Source: Flavobacterium sp. KJJ
Lineage (GTDB): Bacteria; Bacteroidota; Bacteroidia; Flavobacteriales; Flavobacteriaceae
DNA length: 64,000 nt
Direction of reading: 5' to 3'
Assembly (NCBI RefSeq): GCF_000708595.2
Contig: NZ_JARP01000003.1
Span: 124,001 to 188,000, forward strand
The notes beneath the pieces were generated by a model that saw only the letters and a list, made by a program, of their open reading frames with translations, was not told the DNA's origin and made no database searches. Both the position numbers and the translations under genes were made by a program. Below, piece after piece: positions 53,234 through 62,321 of this stretch (its first letter is position 1; every line of letters starts with the position of its first letter).

Positions 53234-54627
53234 AAAAATTAGGAATAGTAATAACCGATGGAGTTGGTTTTAGAAATTTTATCATGAGTGATTTTATTGC
53301 GGAAGCGAAAGATCAATTTGATGAAATTATAATTTATTCTGGTTTGCCTGAAAGCTGTTATCCAAAATTTAATAACCCAAAACTTGAAATAAAAGAACTT
53401 ACCGTTTTTAAAGAAGGAAAAACAACTTGGGTTTTTAGAAAATGGAAAGAAATTGCGCATTTGCAAAAATACAAATCATTCTATGGAATGAAAGACAATC
53501 TACTTGTGGGTTATCCGAAAACTAATTCGCTTCGTTCTTTATTTGTTAAAAGCATTTATTTCTTTACTCAATTTATCAATTCTAATTCAAGTATTTTATT
53601 GGCTGAGAAACTTCAATTTTTATCTTTTTCAAAAAATAAAATAACAAAAGAATATGTTGAAATTCTTAAAAAAGATCAACCATCGCATTTGTTTTTTACG
53701 CACCAGCGACCTCCATATTTAGCTCCTTTTTTATATGCAGCAATTCAGTCAAAAATTCCAACGAGTACTTTTATTTTCAGCTGGGATAATTTGGCTTCAA
53801 AAGGAAGAATGCTAGGGCGTTTTGACCATTTTTTAGTTTGGAGTAAATTGATGAAAGAGGAACTTCTCTATTTTTATCCGAATGTAAAAAGCGAAAATGT
53901 AAAAGTTGTTGGGACACCGCAATTTGAGCCTTATGTCCTTGATAAATACAAAACGACAAAAGAAAATTTCATTGCAAAATTTGGATTAAACTGCGATAAA
54001 AAAATAATTTGCTACAGTTGTGCCGATGTTTCAATTGGGCCAAATGATCCAATTGTCATTAAAGCTATTGCTGAAGCTATTAGAAATAATGAAATAGAAT
54101 TTCCTTCGCAACTTTTAGTAAGAACTTCCCCAGCCGAAGATGATCGTAGATTTAAAGCTATTCGTGATGAATTTCCGGAAATTATATGGAATGTCCCAAA
54201 ATGGATTTTGACTAGAGAAAATCACCAGGAAAGCTGGTCACAAAGAATTCCGAGTCAAGAAGATATTGTTGATTTGCGTTCGTTACTCGAAAACTCAGAT
54301 TTAAGTGTTAATATGTGCTCTACAATGAGCCTTGATTTTATGCTTTTTGATAAACCGGTAATTAATACAGTCTTCGGAAATCCGCAAAACGGACTTTACG
54401 ACGATCAAAGATTTTTGAATTACAATCACTATAAAAAAGTAATTGATGGGAATGCGGTATTAATTGCAAAAGATAAAAAGCAATTGATTGAGCAGATTAA
54501 TCAGACTTTAAATAATCCGAGCGAAAGAAAAAAAGACAGAGAAGCCATGATCGATTTACAAATAGGTCAAAATTTGGAAGGAACAAGCGCACGAATTGCA
54601 TCAACTTTAGCCGCATTTCATGACTAA
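53230..54627 (+). CDS. GT-B fold glycosyltransferase-like protein
   Basis: A 465-residue protein with two Rossmann-like halves. The N-terminal domain contains ITDGVGFRNFIMSDFI and the linker region holds FIFSWDNLASKGRMLGRFDHFLVWS (about residues 182-206). That is a recognisable block in Bacteroidota UDP-glycosyltransferase-like proteins and loosely like capsule phosphotransferases. The C-terminal domain has CSTMSLDFMLFDKPVINTVFG where a donor pocket would be. No EX7E motif is present. Donor could be a nucleotide sugar or CDP-alditol. It overlaps the following GT4 gene by 8 bases. Confidence 0.75.
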   Translation: MKKLGIVITDGVGFRNFIMSDFIAEAKDQFDEIIIYSGLPESCYPKFNNPKLEIKELTVFKEGKTTWVFRKWKEIAHLQKYKSFYGMKDNLLVGYPKTNSLRSLFVKSIYFFTQFINSNSSILLAEKLQFLSFSKNKITKEYVEILKKDQPSHLFFTHQRPPYLAPFLYAAIQSKIPTSTFIFSWDNLASKGRMLGRFDHFLVWSKLMKEELLYFYPNVKSENVKVVGTPQFEPYVLDKYKTTKENFIAKFGLNCDKKIICYSCADVSIGPNDPIVIKAIAEAIRNNEIEFPSQLLVRTSPAEDDRRFKAIRDEFPEIIWNVPKWILTRENHQESWSQRIPSQEDIVDLRSLLENSDLSVNMCSTMSLDFMLFDKPVINTVFGNPQNGLYDDQRFLNYNHYKKVIDGNAVLIAKDKKQLIEQINQTLNNPSERKKDREAMIDLQIGQNLEGTSARIASTLAAFHD

Positions 54628-55708
54628 TAACAAAATAGCCGTAATTTGCAACTATAGATTACTTCCAGAAAGAGTTGGAGGTATGGATTATTTTTTCTGG
54701 GATTTTGACAAAAAATGTAAAGAAAATGGAATCGAAATAGATTGGTTTTTTCCAAATAGTTCCGATCACGGAAATTATTCTAATTTGACAATTTACACAA
54801 GTAAATCTGAAAATGTAGAAAGTCATTTTCTTGATTTTTGCAAGCAAAATAAAACAGTTTACTCGCACGTTATTACGCATTTTGTAGAATTATGCACGCC
54901 ATTATTTTATAAAATAAAGAAATTGACCAATGCTGTAATAATTGCAGTTGATCATAATCCTAGGCCTTTAAACGGATATTCATTTAAAAAGAAATTAAAT
55001 AAAAAGCTGAAAGGAATTTTATTTTCAAGATACATCGATGTTTTTATTGGAGTGTCAAATTATACAGTAAATGAAATTTTAAAAGATTTTGGATCTCATC
55101 TTAAATCTAAAACACAAACCATTTACAACGGAGTTATTTTAGATTCTATTTTAGTTCGAAATCATCGAAATGAAAAAAAACCAACATTTTTAGTAGCATC
55201 GCATTTAAGAGAGTCAAAAGGAATCCAAGATTTGATCAAAGCGGTAAATCTCCTTCCTTTAGAAATAAAAACTGAGATTAAGATCGATATTTATGGTGAT
55301 GGACCTTATAAAGAACAATTGGCAAATGAAATTGAAAAGTATTCTCTTCAAAATTCTTTTGCTTTTATGGGCAGCAAATCAAACTTAAATGAGGTTTTTT
55401 GCCAATACGATTATATGCTGCAGCCTACTCATATGGAGTGTTTCAGTTTGTCAATTTTAGAAAGTCTAGCTGCAAATGTTCCTGTAATAACAACAAATGT
55501 TGGAGGAAATATAGAAGCTATTGCGAATAACAAAAATGGCTATATATTTGAAGCAAAAAATATTCAGGCTCTAACCGAAATTTTAGAAAATGTGTATTTA
55601 GGAAACAAAAAGATATCAGGTAATACAAGAGAATTAATTGCCAATTCCTTTTCTTTGCCGAAAATGGTAGAAAATCATTTCAAACTATTTACAGAGAAAA
55701 CATATTAA
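54620..55708 (+). CDS. GT4-type (GT-B) glycosyltransferase
   Basis: A 362-residue GT4. GGMDYFFWDF is the acceptor-side glycine loop, and ASHLRESKGIQDLIKAV opens the C-terminal domain near residue 195. The donor signature THMECFSLSILESLAANVPVITTNVGG (about 270-296) contains the EX7E pair. The GNIEAI and NGYIFEA segments that follow are canonical. It is the last transferase before the MBOAT/SGNH pair, with a 24-base gap. Confidence 0.93.
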   Translation: MTNNKIAVICNYRLLPERVGGMDYFFWDFDKKCKENGIEIDWFFPNSSDHGNYSNLTIYTSKSENVESHFLDFCKQNKTVYSHVITHFVELCTPLFYKIKKLTNAVIIAVDHNPRPLNGYSFKKKLNKKLKGILFSRYIDVFIGVSNYTVNEILKDFGSHLKSKTQTIYNGVILDSILVRNHRNEKKPTFLVASHLRESKGIQDLIKAVNLLPLEIKTEIKIDIYGDGPYKEQLANEIEKYSLQNSFAFMGSKSNLNEVFCQYDYMLQPTHMECFSLSILESLAANVPVITTNVGGNIEAIANNKNGYIFEAKNIQALTEILENVYLGNKKISGNTRELIANSFSLPKMVENHFKLFTEKTY

Positions 55709-55732
55709 TCTTAAAATTTATAAATACCAAGG

Positions 55733-57166
55733 ATGTTTTTTAACTCATTAGCTTTTGCTATTTTCTTGCCAATCGTTTTTTTCTTGTATTGGTTTGTCTT
55801 TAATAAAACTAAAAGCACTCAAAATGCTTTATTAATCGTTGCCAGTTATTATTTCTATTCTTGTTGGGATTGGAGATTCTTGTTTTTATTAGTATTCTCT
55901 ACTTTCTTAGATTATTACACCGGAATTCAAATTGAAAAAGGAAAGTCTGAAAGAAGCCGTAAATTTTGGTTTTGGCTTAGTATTTTAGTCAATTTAGGTT
56001 TCTTAGGAATTTTTAAATACTATAACTTTTTTGCTTCATCTTTTGCTGAACTATTGAATTCGGCTGGATTTAAAGCAAGTCCAATTTTATTAAATGTTAT
56101 TCTTCCAGTCGGAATTTCTTTCTATACTTTCCACGGATTATCATATGTAATTGATATTTATTATAAAAGAATAAAAGCTGAATATAACTTTGTAGATTAC
56201 TCATTATTTGTGAGTTATTTTCCTCTTCTCGTTGCCGGGCCAATAGAAAGAGCGACCCATTTATTACCGCAGGTAAAAGTAAAAAGAGAGTTTAACTTTC
56301 AAACTGCAAAAGAAGGTATATATCAAATTGTTTGGGGATTAGTGAAAAAAGTAGTCATTGCAGATACGTGCGCAACTTATGCCAATGCTATTTTTGATAA
56401 TTATACTAACATGAATTCTTTTTCATTAATTCTTGGAGCAATTTATTTTGCATTTCAAATTTATGGAGACTTTTCAGGTTACTCTGATATTGCATTGGGA
56501 GTTTCTAAATTGTTTGGATTGGATTTATTGCGAAATTTCAATTATCCTTATTTTTCAAGAGATATTGCTGAGTTTTGGCGCCGTTGGCATATTTCTCTTT
56601 CGTCTTGGTTTCGCGATTATTTATACATTCCGTTAGGCGGCAGCAAAGGCGGAATCTGGATGAAAATCAGAAACACTTTTATCATTTTTATTGTCAGCGG
56701 GTTTTGGCACGGAGCCAATTGGACATATGTTGTATGGGGATTCATAAACGCCGTTTACTTTTTGCCATTGCTTTTGTCAAATAGCAACAGAAATAATATG
56801 GATGCCATTAAGCTAAAATTTGATTTTGATTCTACTAAATTAGTAATGAGCATTTTATATACTTTTTTATTAACGTGTGTGGCTTGGATCTTTTTTAGAT
56901 CTAGAACAATTACAGATGCTGTTCTTTATATAAAAAGAATTTTTACAAGTAAAGACTTTAGTTTTCAATATTTAGAAAACGAACGTTACAGCTATGAATT
57001 ATTAGGTATTATTGGTTTGTTTGTTCTAGTCGAATGGAATAATCGAAATAAGATTGAACCTCTTTCCGGAAAAAGAAGCCTGTTGAAGGTAGCTTTAGCA
57101 ATAGCAGCAATAATGGCCTTAGGAACTTTTTCGGATTATAAAGAATTTATATATTTTCAATTCTAA
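55733..57166 (+). CDS. MBOAT O-acyltransferase (AlgI/DltB-like)
   Basis: A 477-residue polytopic protein of the AlgI-like MBOAT family. It begins MFFNSLAFAIFLPIVFFLYW. Key blocks are VILPVGISFYTFHGLSYVID (122-141), VAGPIERATHLLPQ, YGDFSGYSDIALG, FWRRWHISLSSWFRDYLYIP (281-300) and SGFWHGANW (322-330) with the likely catalytic His326. The family passes acyl groups across the inner membrane for acetylation of exported polysaccharide. The next gene starts in its stop codon (TAATG) and encodes an SGNH-like partner, as AlgI is paired with AlgX/AlgJ. Confidence 0.95.
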   Translation: MFFNSLAFAIFLPIVFFLYWFVFNKTKSTQNALLIVASYYFYSCWDWRFLFLLVFSTFLDYYTGIQIEKGKSERSRKFWFWLSILVNLGFLGIFKYYNFFASSFAELLNSAGFKASPILLNVILPVGISFYTFHGLSYVIDIYYKRIKAEYNFVDYSLFVSYFPLLVAGPIERATHLLPQVKVKREFNFQTAKEGIYQIVWGLVKKVVIADTCATYANAIFDNYTNMNSFSLILGAIYFAFQIYGDFSGYSDIALGVSKLFGLDLLRNFNYPYFSRDIAEFWRRWHISLSSWFRDYLYIPLGGSKGGIWMKIRNTFIIFIVSGFWHGANWTYVVWGFINAVYFLPLLLSNSNRNNMDAIKLKFDFDSTKLVMSILYTFLLTCVAWIFFRSRTITDAVLYIKRIFTSKDFSFQYLENERYSYELLGIIGLFVLVEWNNRNKIEPLSGKRSLLKVALAIAAIMALGTFSDYKEFIYFQF

Positions 57167-58047
57167 TGAAGCGTTTTTTAATTTACACAACCAAAATTTT
57201 CATTGTAATAATTGTAATTGCAGTTGCACTTGACGGATTATATACAGCTGTTTTTATGCAATCTAAAAACAGAGGGAAAATCGAAACTGTTTATAATTCT
57301 AAAGCACAAAAACTCGATGTTGTTATTTTAGGCTCATCTCGAGCTAACAATCATTTTGTAGCTCAGATGTTTGAAGACAAAGGATTAAAAGCTTTTAACT
57401 ACGGTATGAGTGGCGGGCATTTATTTGAAGCTTCATTAATGCTGAAATTAATGATCGAAAGAAAATATACAATTAAAAATGTAATTCTTGAAGCCGATTT
57501 GAATCTTTCTGGTGATCATCAAGCTGAGGGTATTTCAGCCTTATTTTTACCTTATATTCATAATTCAGAGGTTATAAAAAATCATTTTGAAACTCAAGAA
57601 AATTTTAATGAGTTGTATTATATTCCATTTTACAGATATATAAAATTTGATACTAAAATAGGCTTTAGAGAAGCGTTTTTTACAGCGGTACATAAAAAAA
57701 CAAATGCTTTAGATAATTTAGGGTTTTATCCTTTAGGTTATAAAAAAAATGCAAATATGAAAGGCAATCTTGAAAACCTAAATCCTTTGCCTCACAATAA
57801 ATATTACGAAGAAATAAGAAACATTTGTAAACAAAACCGTATTAACTTTATTGCCGTGATGACTCCTGTTTGTGAAAATGAGGCAGGAATGAATTATTTT
57901 AATAAAGTAAAAAAGGCTTATCCAGAAATTCATAATTATGAAAATGTTGTAATTGAAAATAAATATTTTTCTTCTTGCGGTCATATGAATAATATTGGTG
58001 CGGAAATATTTACAGCTAGAATTTTAAAAGATTTTTTTAATAAATAA
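57166..58047 (+). CDS. membrane-anchored SGNH-like partner of the MBOAT acyltransferase
   Basis: A 293-residue protein with one N-terminal transmembrane segment (about residues 5-25) and an extracytoplasmic SGNH-like domain. The nucleophile block is ILGSSRANNH (54-63, Ser58), the glycine block FNYGMSGG (77-84), and a candidate C-terminal His273 lies in SSCGHMNNIGAE. AlgJ/DltD-type partners use a DxxH pair here, but position -3 is Ser270, so the Asp seems missing. It could still shuttle acyl groups with a Ser-His dyad or act structurally. It is translationally coupled to the MBOAT gene. Confidence 0.8.
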   Translation: MKRFLIYTTKIFIVIIVIAVALDGLYTAVFMQSKNRGKIETVYNSKAQKLDVVILGSSRANNHFVAQMFEDKGLKAFNYGMSGGHLFEASLMLKLMIERKYTIKNVILEADLNLSGDHQAEGISALFLPYIHNSEVIKNHFETQENFNELYYIPFYRYIKFDTKIGFREAFFTAVHKKTNALDNLGFYPLGYKKNANMKGNLENLNPLPHNKYYEEIRNICKQNRINFIAVMTPVCENEAGMNYFNKVKKAYPEIHNYENVVIENKYFSSCGHMNNIGAEIFTARILKDFFNK

Positions 58048-58050
58048 AAA

Positions 58051-59202
58051 ATGAAAATAGCCTTTTTAACACCAGAATATCCACATTCTAAAACAGGCAA
58101 TTTTGGAGGCATAGGTACAAGTATTAAAAACTTGGCAATTGGACTTTTGGCACAAGGCGTTACGGTTCGGGTTTTGGTATACGGTCAAAAAGAAGATGTT
58201 GTCTTCGAGGATAATGGGATTTTGATTCAGCAGATTAAAAATGTCAAATTAAAAGGATTATCATGGTTTCTGACAAGAAAAAAGATTGAACGAATAATAA
58301 ATCGATTACATTTTGATAAAGAAATTGATTTAGTTGAAGCACCGGACTGGACAGGCATTTCATCTTTTATAAAACCAAAATCATGTCCGTTGATTATAAG
58401 ATTAAACGGTTCAGATACCTATTTTTGTTCTTTAGATAATCGCCATGTAAAATGGGTAAATAAATTTCATGAAAAAAGAGCTTTGCAAAATGCTGACGGA
58501 TTAATATCGGTAAGTCAGTTTACTGCAGATAAAACTAATGTTGTTTTTGGTTTAAACAAGAAATTTAAAATTATTCCAAACCCAATTGATTCCAGTTTAT
58601 TTAAGACGGAAAGTTTAAAGCAAAATTCGGATAAAAACATTTTATATTTTGGAAGTCTTATTCGAAAAAAAGGATTATTAGAATTGCCATTGATTTTCAA
58701 TAAAGTTGTAGAAATTAATCCTGAGGCTAAATTAATTTTGGTAGGGAAAGATGTTCGTGATATTATTTCGGGAAATCCTTCGACCTGGAAAATGATGCAA
58801 GATCTTTTTTCTGATCAGGCAATTAAAAATGTTGAATATCTTGGTGCAGTCCCATACGATCAGATCAAACAAAAAATTCAGGAATCACAAATATGTGTTT
58901 TTCCTTCTTTTGCTGAAGCATTTCCTGTTTCTTGGCTTGAAGCTATGGCATTAGAAAAACCAATTGTGGCTTCAAATATTGGCTGGGCAAATGAAATGAT
59001 TGATGAAGGAGAGAACGGATTTTTAGTTGATCCGAAAGATCATGATTTGTATGCCAAACGGATAATCGAGTTTTTAGAAAATGAAAATTTGTCTGTTCAG
59101 GCAGGAAAATCAGCAAGAAAAAAGGTCGAAAACTTTTTTGATATAAATGTTCTGGCAAATCAAAATATTGAGTTTTATAAATCAATAATAGCTAAATTTT
59201 GA
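58051..59202 (+). CDS. GT4-type (GT-B) glycosyltransferase
   Basis: A 383-residue GT4 with TPEYPHSKTGNFGGIGTSIKNLA at the N terminus (GGIGT acceptor loop), APDWTG, the linker PNPIDSSLF, LYFGSLIRKKGLLELP opening the second domain (about residue 190), and the donor site FAEAFPVSWLEAMALEKPIVASN (about 286-308) with both EX7E acids. All landmarks of a retaining GT4 enzyme are present. The 3' end overlaps the next frame as TTGA. Confidence 0.94.
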   Translation: MKIAFLTPEYPHSKTGNFGGIGTSIKNLAIGLLAQGVTVRVLVYGQKEDVVFEDNGILIQQIKNVKLKGLSWFLTRKKIERIINRLHFDKEIDLVEAPDWTGISSFIKPKSCPLIIRLNGSDTYFCSLDNRHVKWVNKFHEKRALQNADGLISVSQFTADKTNVVFGLNKKFKIIPNPIDSSLFKTESLKQNSDKNILYFGSLIRKKGLLELPLIFNKVVEINPEAKLILVGKDVRDIISGNPSTWKMMQDLFSDQAIKNVEYLGAVPYDQIKQKIQESQICVFPSFAEAFPVSWLEAMALEKPIVASNIGWANEMIDEGENGFLVDPKDHDLYAKRIIEFLENENLSVQAGKSARKKVENFFDINVLANQNIEFYKSIIAKF

Positions 59203-60743
59203 TCGTATTATATCATAATCTGCAGAAAGTTATAAGGGTTATTTCAAAAAATAATGAAGCCTTACCTTTTGATAAAAATGCGAATATTGCTGCAGTATTT
59301 GTAGATTTAGGAATACAACATCCCGAATCTAAAATAGTTTGGTGCCATGAAAATTATCGCGATTTTATAAACTTAGATGTAATAGAGAATATCTTTCATC
59401 ATAATAAAATGATGTTATCTTATAACCCCAATAGCATAAGCTTTTTAGGGAAAAAAATAGGCTATGTTGATCAATCTCCATTTATTAAAATTAATAAAGA
59501 AGTTAGGTATCCAACATGGCAAATGAGCAGTTTTGTTGGAGTTGTTCATTCAGCGGTTTTGTTAGCAGTCCATAAAAAAATAAAACTAGATTCAGATTTT
59601 GATTATTTCTTAAATTCAGTTGCCAAGGTAGGGATGCCGTTAGGGCTGCTTTGTTATTCTGAAAATAAATTATTAAGAGAAGATGTTGAATTTAATATTG
59701 TTCCTAAATCTTCTAATTTCACACTGTTTAAATTTGTCAAACAACATTACAAAACACAGTGGATATTTTTGTTGTTTTTTAACTTAGCAATTAATGAATT
59801 TAAATTTCCATTTTTTGCTTTGTTGTATAGTTTTTTCTTTAAAAACAGAAATAATGCAGATATAAAAATAAATGATATAAATAATTTTACGTCAGTACAA
59901 AAAACTGATTCCGAAACAATAGATGTAATTATTCCTACTATCGGAAGAAAAAAGTTTTTATATGATTTTTTAAAAGATTTGTCAAAACAAACCATTGTAC
60001 CCAATAATGTAATAGTTATAGAGCAAAATCCTTTATTTGGAAGTGTTTCAGAACTTGATTATTTAATTTCAGAACCTTGGCCTTTTAAAATAAAACATAC
60101 CTTCACCAATCAGGCTGGAGCTTGTAATGCCAGAAATCTTGCATTAAAAGATATTGAGAGCGAGTGGTTGTTTTTTGCCGATGATGATATTAGAATTACT
60201 GAGTCTTTTATCGAATCTGCATTTAATCAAATAACGATAAATAATAGTAAGGTGCTTACTTTTAGTTGCTTACAGAAAGGGCAAATAAATACTCATAAAG
60301 AAATATTTCAATGGATAGCATTTGGTTCAGGCTGTAGTATTGTTAAAAGTGAAGTTGTTACAGATCTATTTTTTGATTTAAGGTATGAATTTGGTTTTGG
60401 GGAAGATGGAGATTTTGGTATGCAAATTCGAAATAAAGGATATGATATTTTATTTTTTCCTAACCCTCAAATTTTGCATCTCAAAGCGCCTATTGGTGGT
60501 TTCAGAACAAAGCCAGAAGTTGCTTGGACTAATGACAAAATTAAGCCAAAACCTTCTCCAACAATATTGCTTTATAAGATTTTGCATGAAACCAAAGAAC
60601 AATTAAAAGGATATAAAACAATGCTGTTTATCAAATATTATAGCAAGCAATCTATTAAAAATCCGATAAAATATTTTCTGAATTTTCAGAAAGAATGGAA
60701 GCAAAGTTTATATTGGGCAAATAAATTAATCAATAAAGAATGA
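59199..60743 (+). CDS. two-domain protein: unassigned N-terminal domain fused to GT2 glycosyltransferase
   Basis: A 514-residue protein. Residues 1-235 form a domain without a clear name; VFVDLGIQHPESKIVWCHENY and the FVGVVHSAVLL segment suggest a degenerate GT-like or acceptor-recognition module. Residues about 240-514 are a GT2 domain with IDVIIPTIGRKKFL, VIEQNP, AGACNARNLAL and the ADDD metal site (327-330), then FGEDGDFGMQIRNKG. The start is a TTG within a TTGA overlap with the preceding GT4 stop; no ATG precedes the first strand. It ends in an ATGA overlap with another GT2 gene. Confidence 0.82.
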   Translation: MIVLYHNLQKVIRVISKNNEALPFDKNANIAAVFVDLGIQHPESKIVWCHENYRDFINLDVIENIFHHNKMMLSYNPNSISFLGKKIGYVDQSPFIKINKEVRYPTWQMSSFVGVVHSAVLLAVHKKIKLDSDFDYFLNSVAKVGMPLGLLCYSENKLLREDVEFNIVPKSSNFTLFKFVKQHYKTQWIFLLFFNLAINEFKFPFFALLYSFFFKNRNNADIKINDINNFTSVQKTDSETIDVIIPTIGRKKFLYDFLKDLSKQTIVPNNVIVIEQNPLFGSVSELDYLISEPWPFKIKHTFTNQAGACNARNLALKDIESEWLFFADDDIRITESFIESAFNQITINNSKVLTFSCLQKGQINTHKEIFQWIAFGSGCSIVKSEVVTDLFFDLRYEFGFGEDGDFGMQIRNKGYDILFFPNPQILHLKAPIGGFRTKPEVAWTNDKIKPKPSPTILLYKILHETKEQLKGYKTMLFIKYYSKQSIKNPIKYFLNFQKEWKQSLYWANKLINKE

Positions 60744-61741
60744 AATTTTCCTTAATTGTTTGCACTTATATGCGTCCGGAACCGCTAATGAAATTATTAC
60801 ATTCGGTTCAGAGTCAAACGTTATATCCTGATGAGATTTTAATAGTTGATGGATCTTTAAATGATGAAACTGAAATTGTTTTAAATGAAAATAATTTCGA
60901 TAATTTAAAGTATTTTTTGGTTAATGATCAAAATCGCGGACTTACAAAACAAAGAAATTTTGGAATTAAAAAAGTTGACGGAAACATTGAATTTGTTTGC
61001 TTTTTAGATGATGACACTGTTTTAGAACCAAATTATTTTGAAAATTTATTAAATACTTATAAAATTTTTCCCGACGCTTTAGGAGTTGGAGGTTATATAT
61101 GTAACGAAACCAAATGGGAGAAAGTAGCAAATAATTATATTCCAAAAATTAGAGAATTTTATTTTGATGGATGGAAGCGTACAGATGGGAGTCGTTTTGT
61201 TTTACGCAAGAAACTTAATTTGGATAGCGATTGTCCGCCAGGTTTTTCTCCTTCTTTTTCGCATGGTAGAAGTGTTGGCTTTTTGCCTCCAAGTAATAAA
61301 ATTTATTGCGTTGAACAATTAATGGGAGGTGTTTCGTCTTTTAGAAAATCAGTTTTTGACCAATTTTCGTTTTCTACTTATTTTGAGGGTTATGGATTGT
61401 ATGAAGATGCAGATTTTACTATTCGTGTTTCGAAAACAGGTAAGCTGTATTTAAATACAATGGCAAAGTTAAATCATTTTCATGCTTCATCTGGAAGGCC
61501 AAATCGATATAAATACGGAAAAATGGTAGTGAGAAATGGTTGGTATGTTTGGAGAATAAAAAATCCGAATCCTACTTTTAAAACGATTTTAAAATGGCAT
61601 GCCATTACTATTCTTTTGACAATAATAAGATTTAGTAATACATTTACTTCATCCAATAAAAAAGAAGCCTTTACAGAAAGTTTAGGAAGAAACATTGGCT
61701 GGTGGAGTTTATTATTTAATAAACCAAAATTAAGACATTGA
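60740..61741 (+). CDS. family 2 glycosyltransferase
   Basis: A 333-residue GT2 with SLIVCTYMRPEPLMKLL (4-20), IVDGSLNDET, NRGLTKQRNFGI (65-76), and the metal site DDD (90-92, FLDDDTVLE). The GVSSFRKSVF and GYGLYEDADFTIRV blocks mark the acceptor side, with EDxD near residue 225. The C-terminal region has hydrophobic stretches that may touch the membrane. It is coupled by an ATGA overlap to the two-domain transferase before it. Confidence 0.92.
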   Translation: MKFSLIVCTYMRPEPLMKLLHSVQSQTLYPDEILIVDGSLNDETEIVLNENNFDNLKYFLVNDQNRGLTKQRNFGIKKVDGNIEFVCFLDDDTVLEPNYFENLLNTYKIFPDALGVGGYICNETKWEKVANNYIPKIREFYFDGWKRTDGSRFVLRKKLNLDSDCPPGFSPSFSHGRSVGFLPPSNKIYCVEQLMGGVSSFRKSVFDQFSFSTYFEGYGLYEDADFTIRVSKTGKLYLNTMAKLNHFHASSGRPNRYKYGKMVVRNGWYVWRIKNPNPTFKTILKWHAITILLTIIRFSNTFTSSNKKEAFTESLGRNIGWWSLLFNKPKLRH

Positions 61742-61766
61742 AATAATTTTGATTTAAAAGAAAAAT

Positions 61767-62321
61767 ATGAAATTATTACAGCTTATAAAATCAGATTATA
61801 AAAAGTATAAAAAATACGGAGGCCATTTTTTTGTAATTCTATTTTTCACTCAAGGATTTTGGGCCACTTTTCAATATAGAATAGCTCACTTTATATATCA
61901 TACAGTAAAATGGAGACTTTTTAGAATTCCATTATTATTTCTGGTATTAATTTGGCAAAAGATAATTGAATTAACAACAGGAATTTCGATTTCAGCCTCG
62001 GTAAAAATTGGACATTCATTTTACATAGGTCATTTTGGTGGTATTATTATTAATGCTAATGCCGTTATTGGCGACAATTGTAATATTTCACAAGGTGTAA
62101 CAATAGGTGTTTCAGGGTTAAATGAAAATAGAGGAGTTCCTGTTTTGGGAAATGATGTATATATAGGGGCAAATTCAGTTGTTGCAGGAAAAATTAATAT
62201 TGGAAATAATGTACTAATCGGCGCTTGTTCATTAGTTAAAAATTCTTTCGAAGATAATGTAGTTGTATTAGGAGTACCTGCGGTAATAATCTCTAATAAA
62301 GGTTCAAAAGATTATATCTAA
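61767..62321 (+). CDS. serine acetyltransferase-like LbH acyltransferase
   Basis: A 184-residue protein. The N-terminal 70 residues are alpha-helical and partly hydrophobic (FRIPLLFLVLIWQKIIE). A left-handed beta-helix follows with ISASVKIGHSFYIGHFGGIIIN, AVIGDNCNISQGVTIG and IGNNVLIGACSLV. The GHFGGI and SQGVTIG blocks are those of CysE-type enzymes, including the His of GHF. In polysaccharide loci such proteins O-acetylate sugars rather than serine. Length is shorter than housekeeping CysE, consistent with the sugar-acting subgroup. The stop overlaps the next start by one base. Confidence 0.88.
   Translation: MKLLQLIKSDYKKYKKYGGHFFVILFFTQGFWATFQYRIAHFIYHTVKWRLFRIPLLFLVLIWQKIIELTTGISISASVKIGHSFYIGHFGGIIINANAVIGDNCNISQGVTIGVSGLNENRGVPVLGNDVYIGANSVVAGKINIGNNVLIGACSLVKNSFEDNVVVLGVPAVIISNKGSKDYI

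Noticed and set aside
56433..56784. Two short + strand open frames inside the MBOAT gene
   Set aside because: They are out of frame with strongly conserved MBOAT motifs, so they are shadows rather than nested genes.
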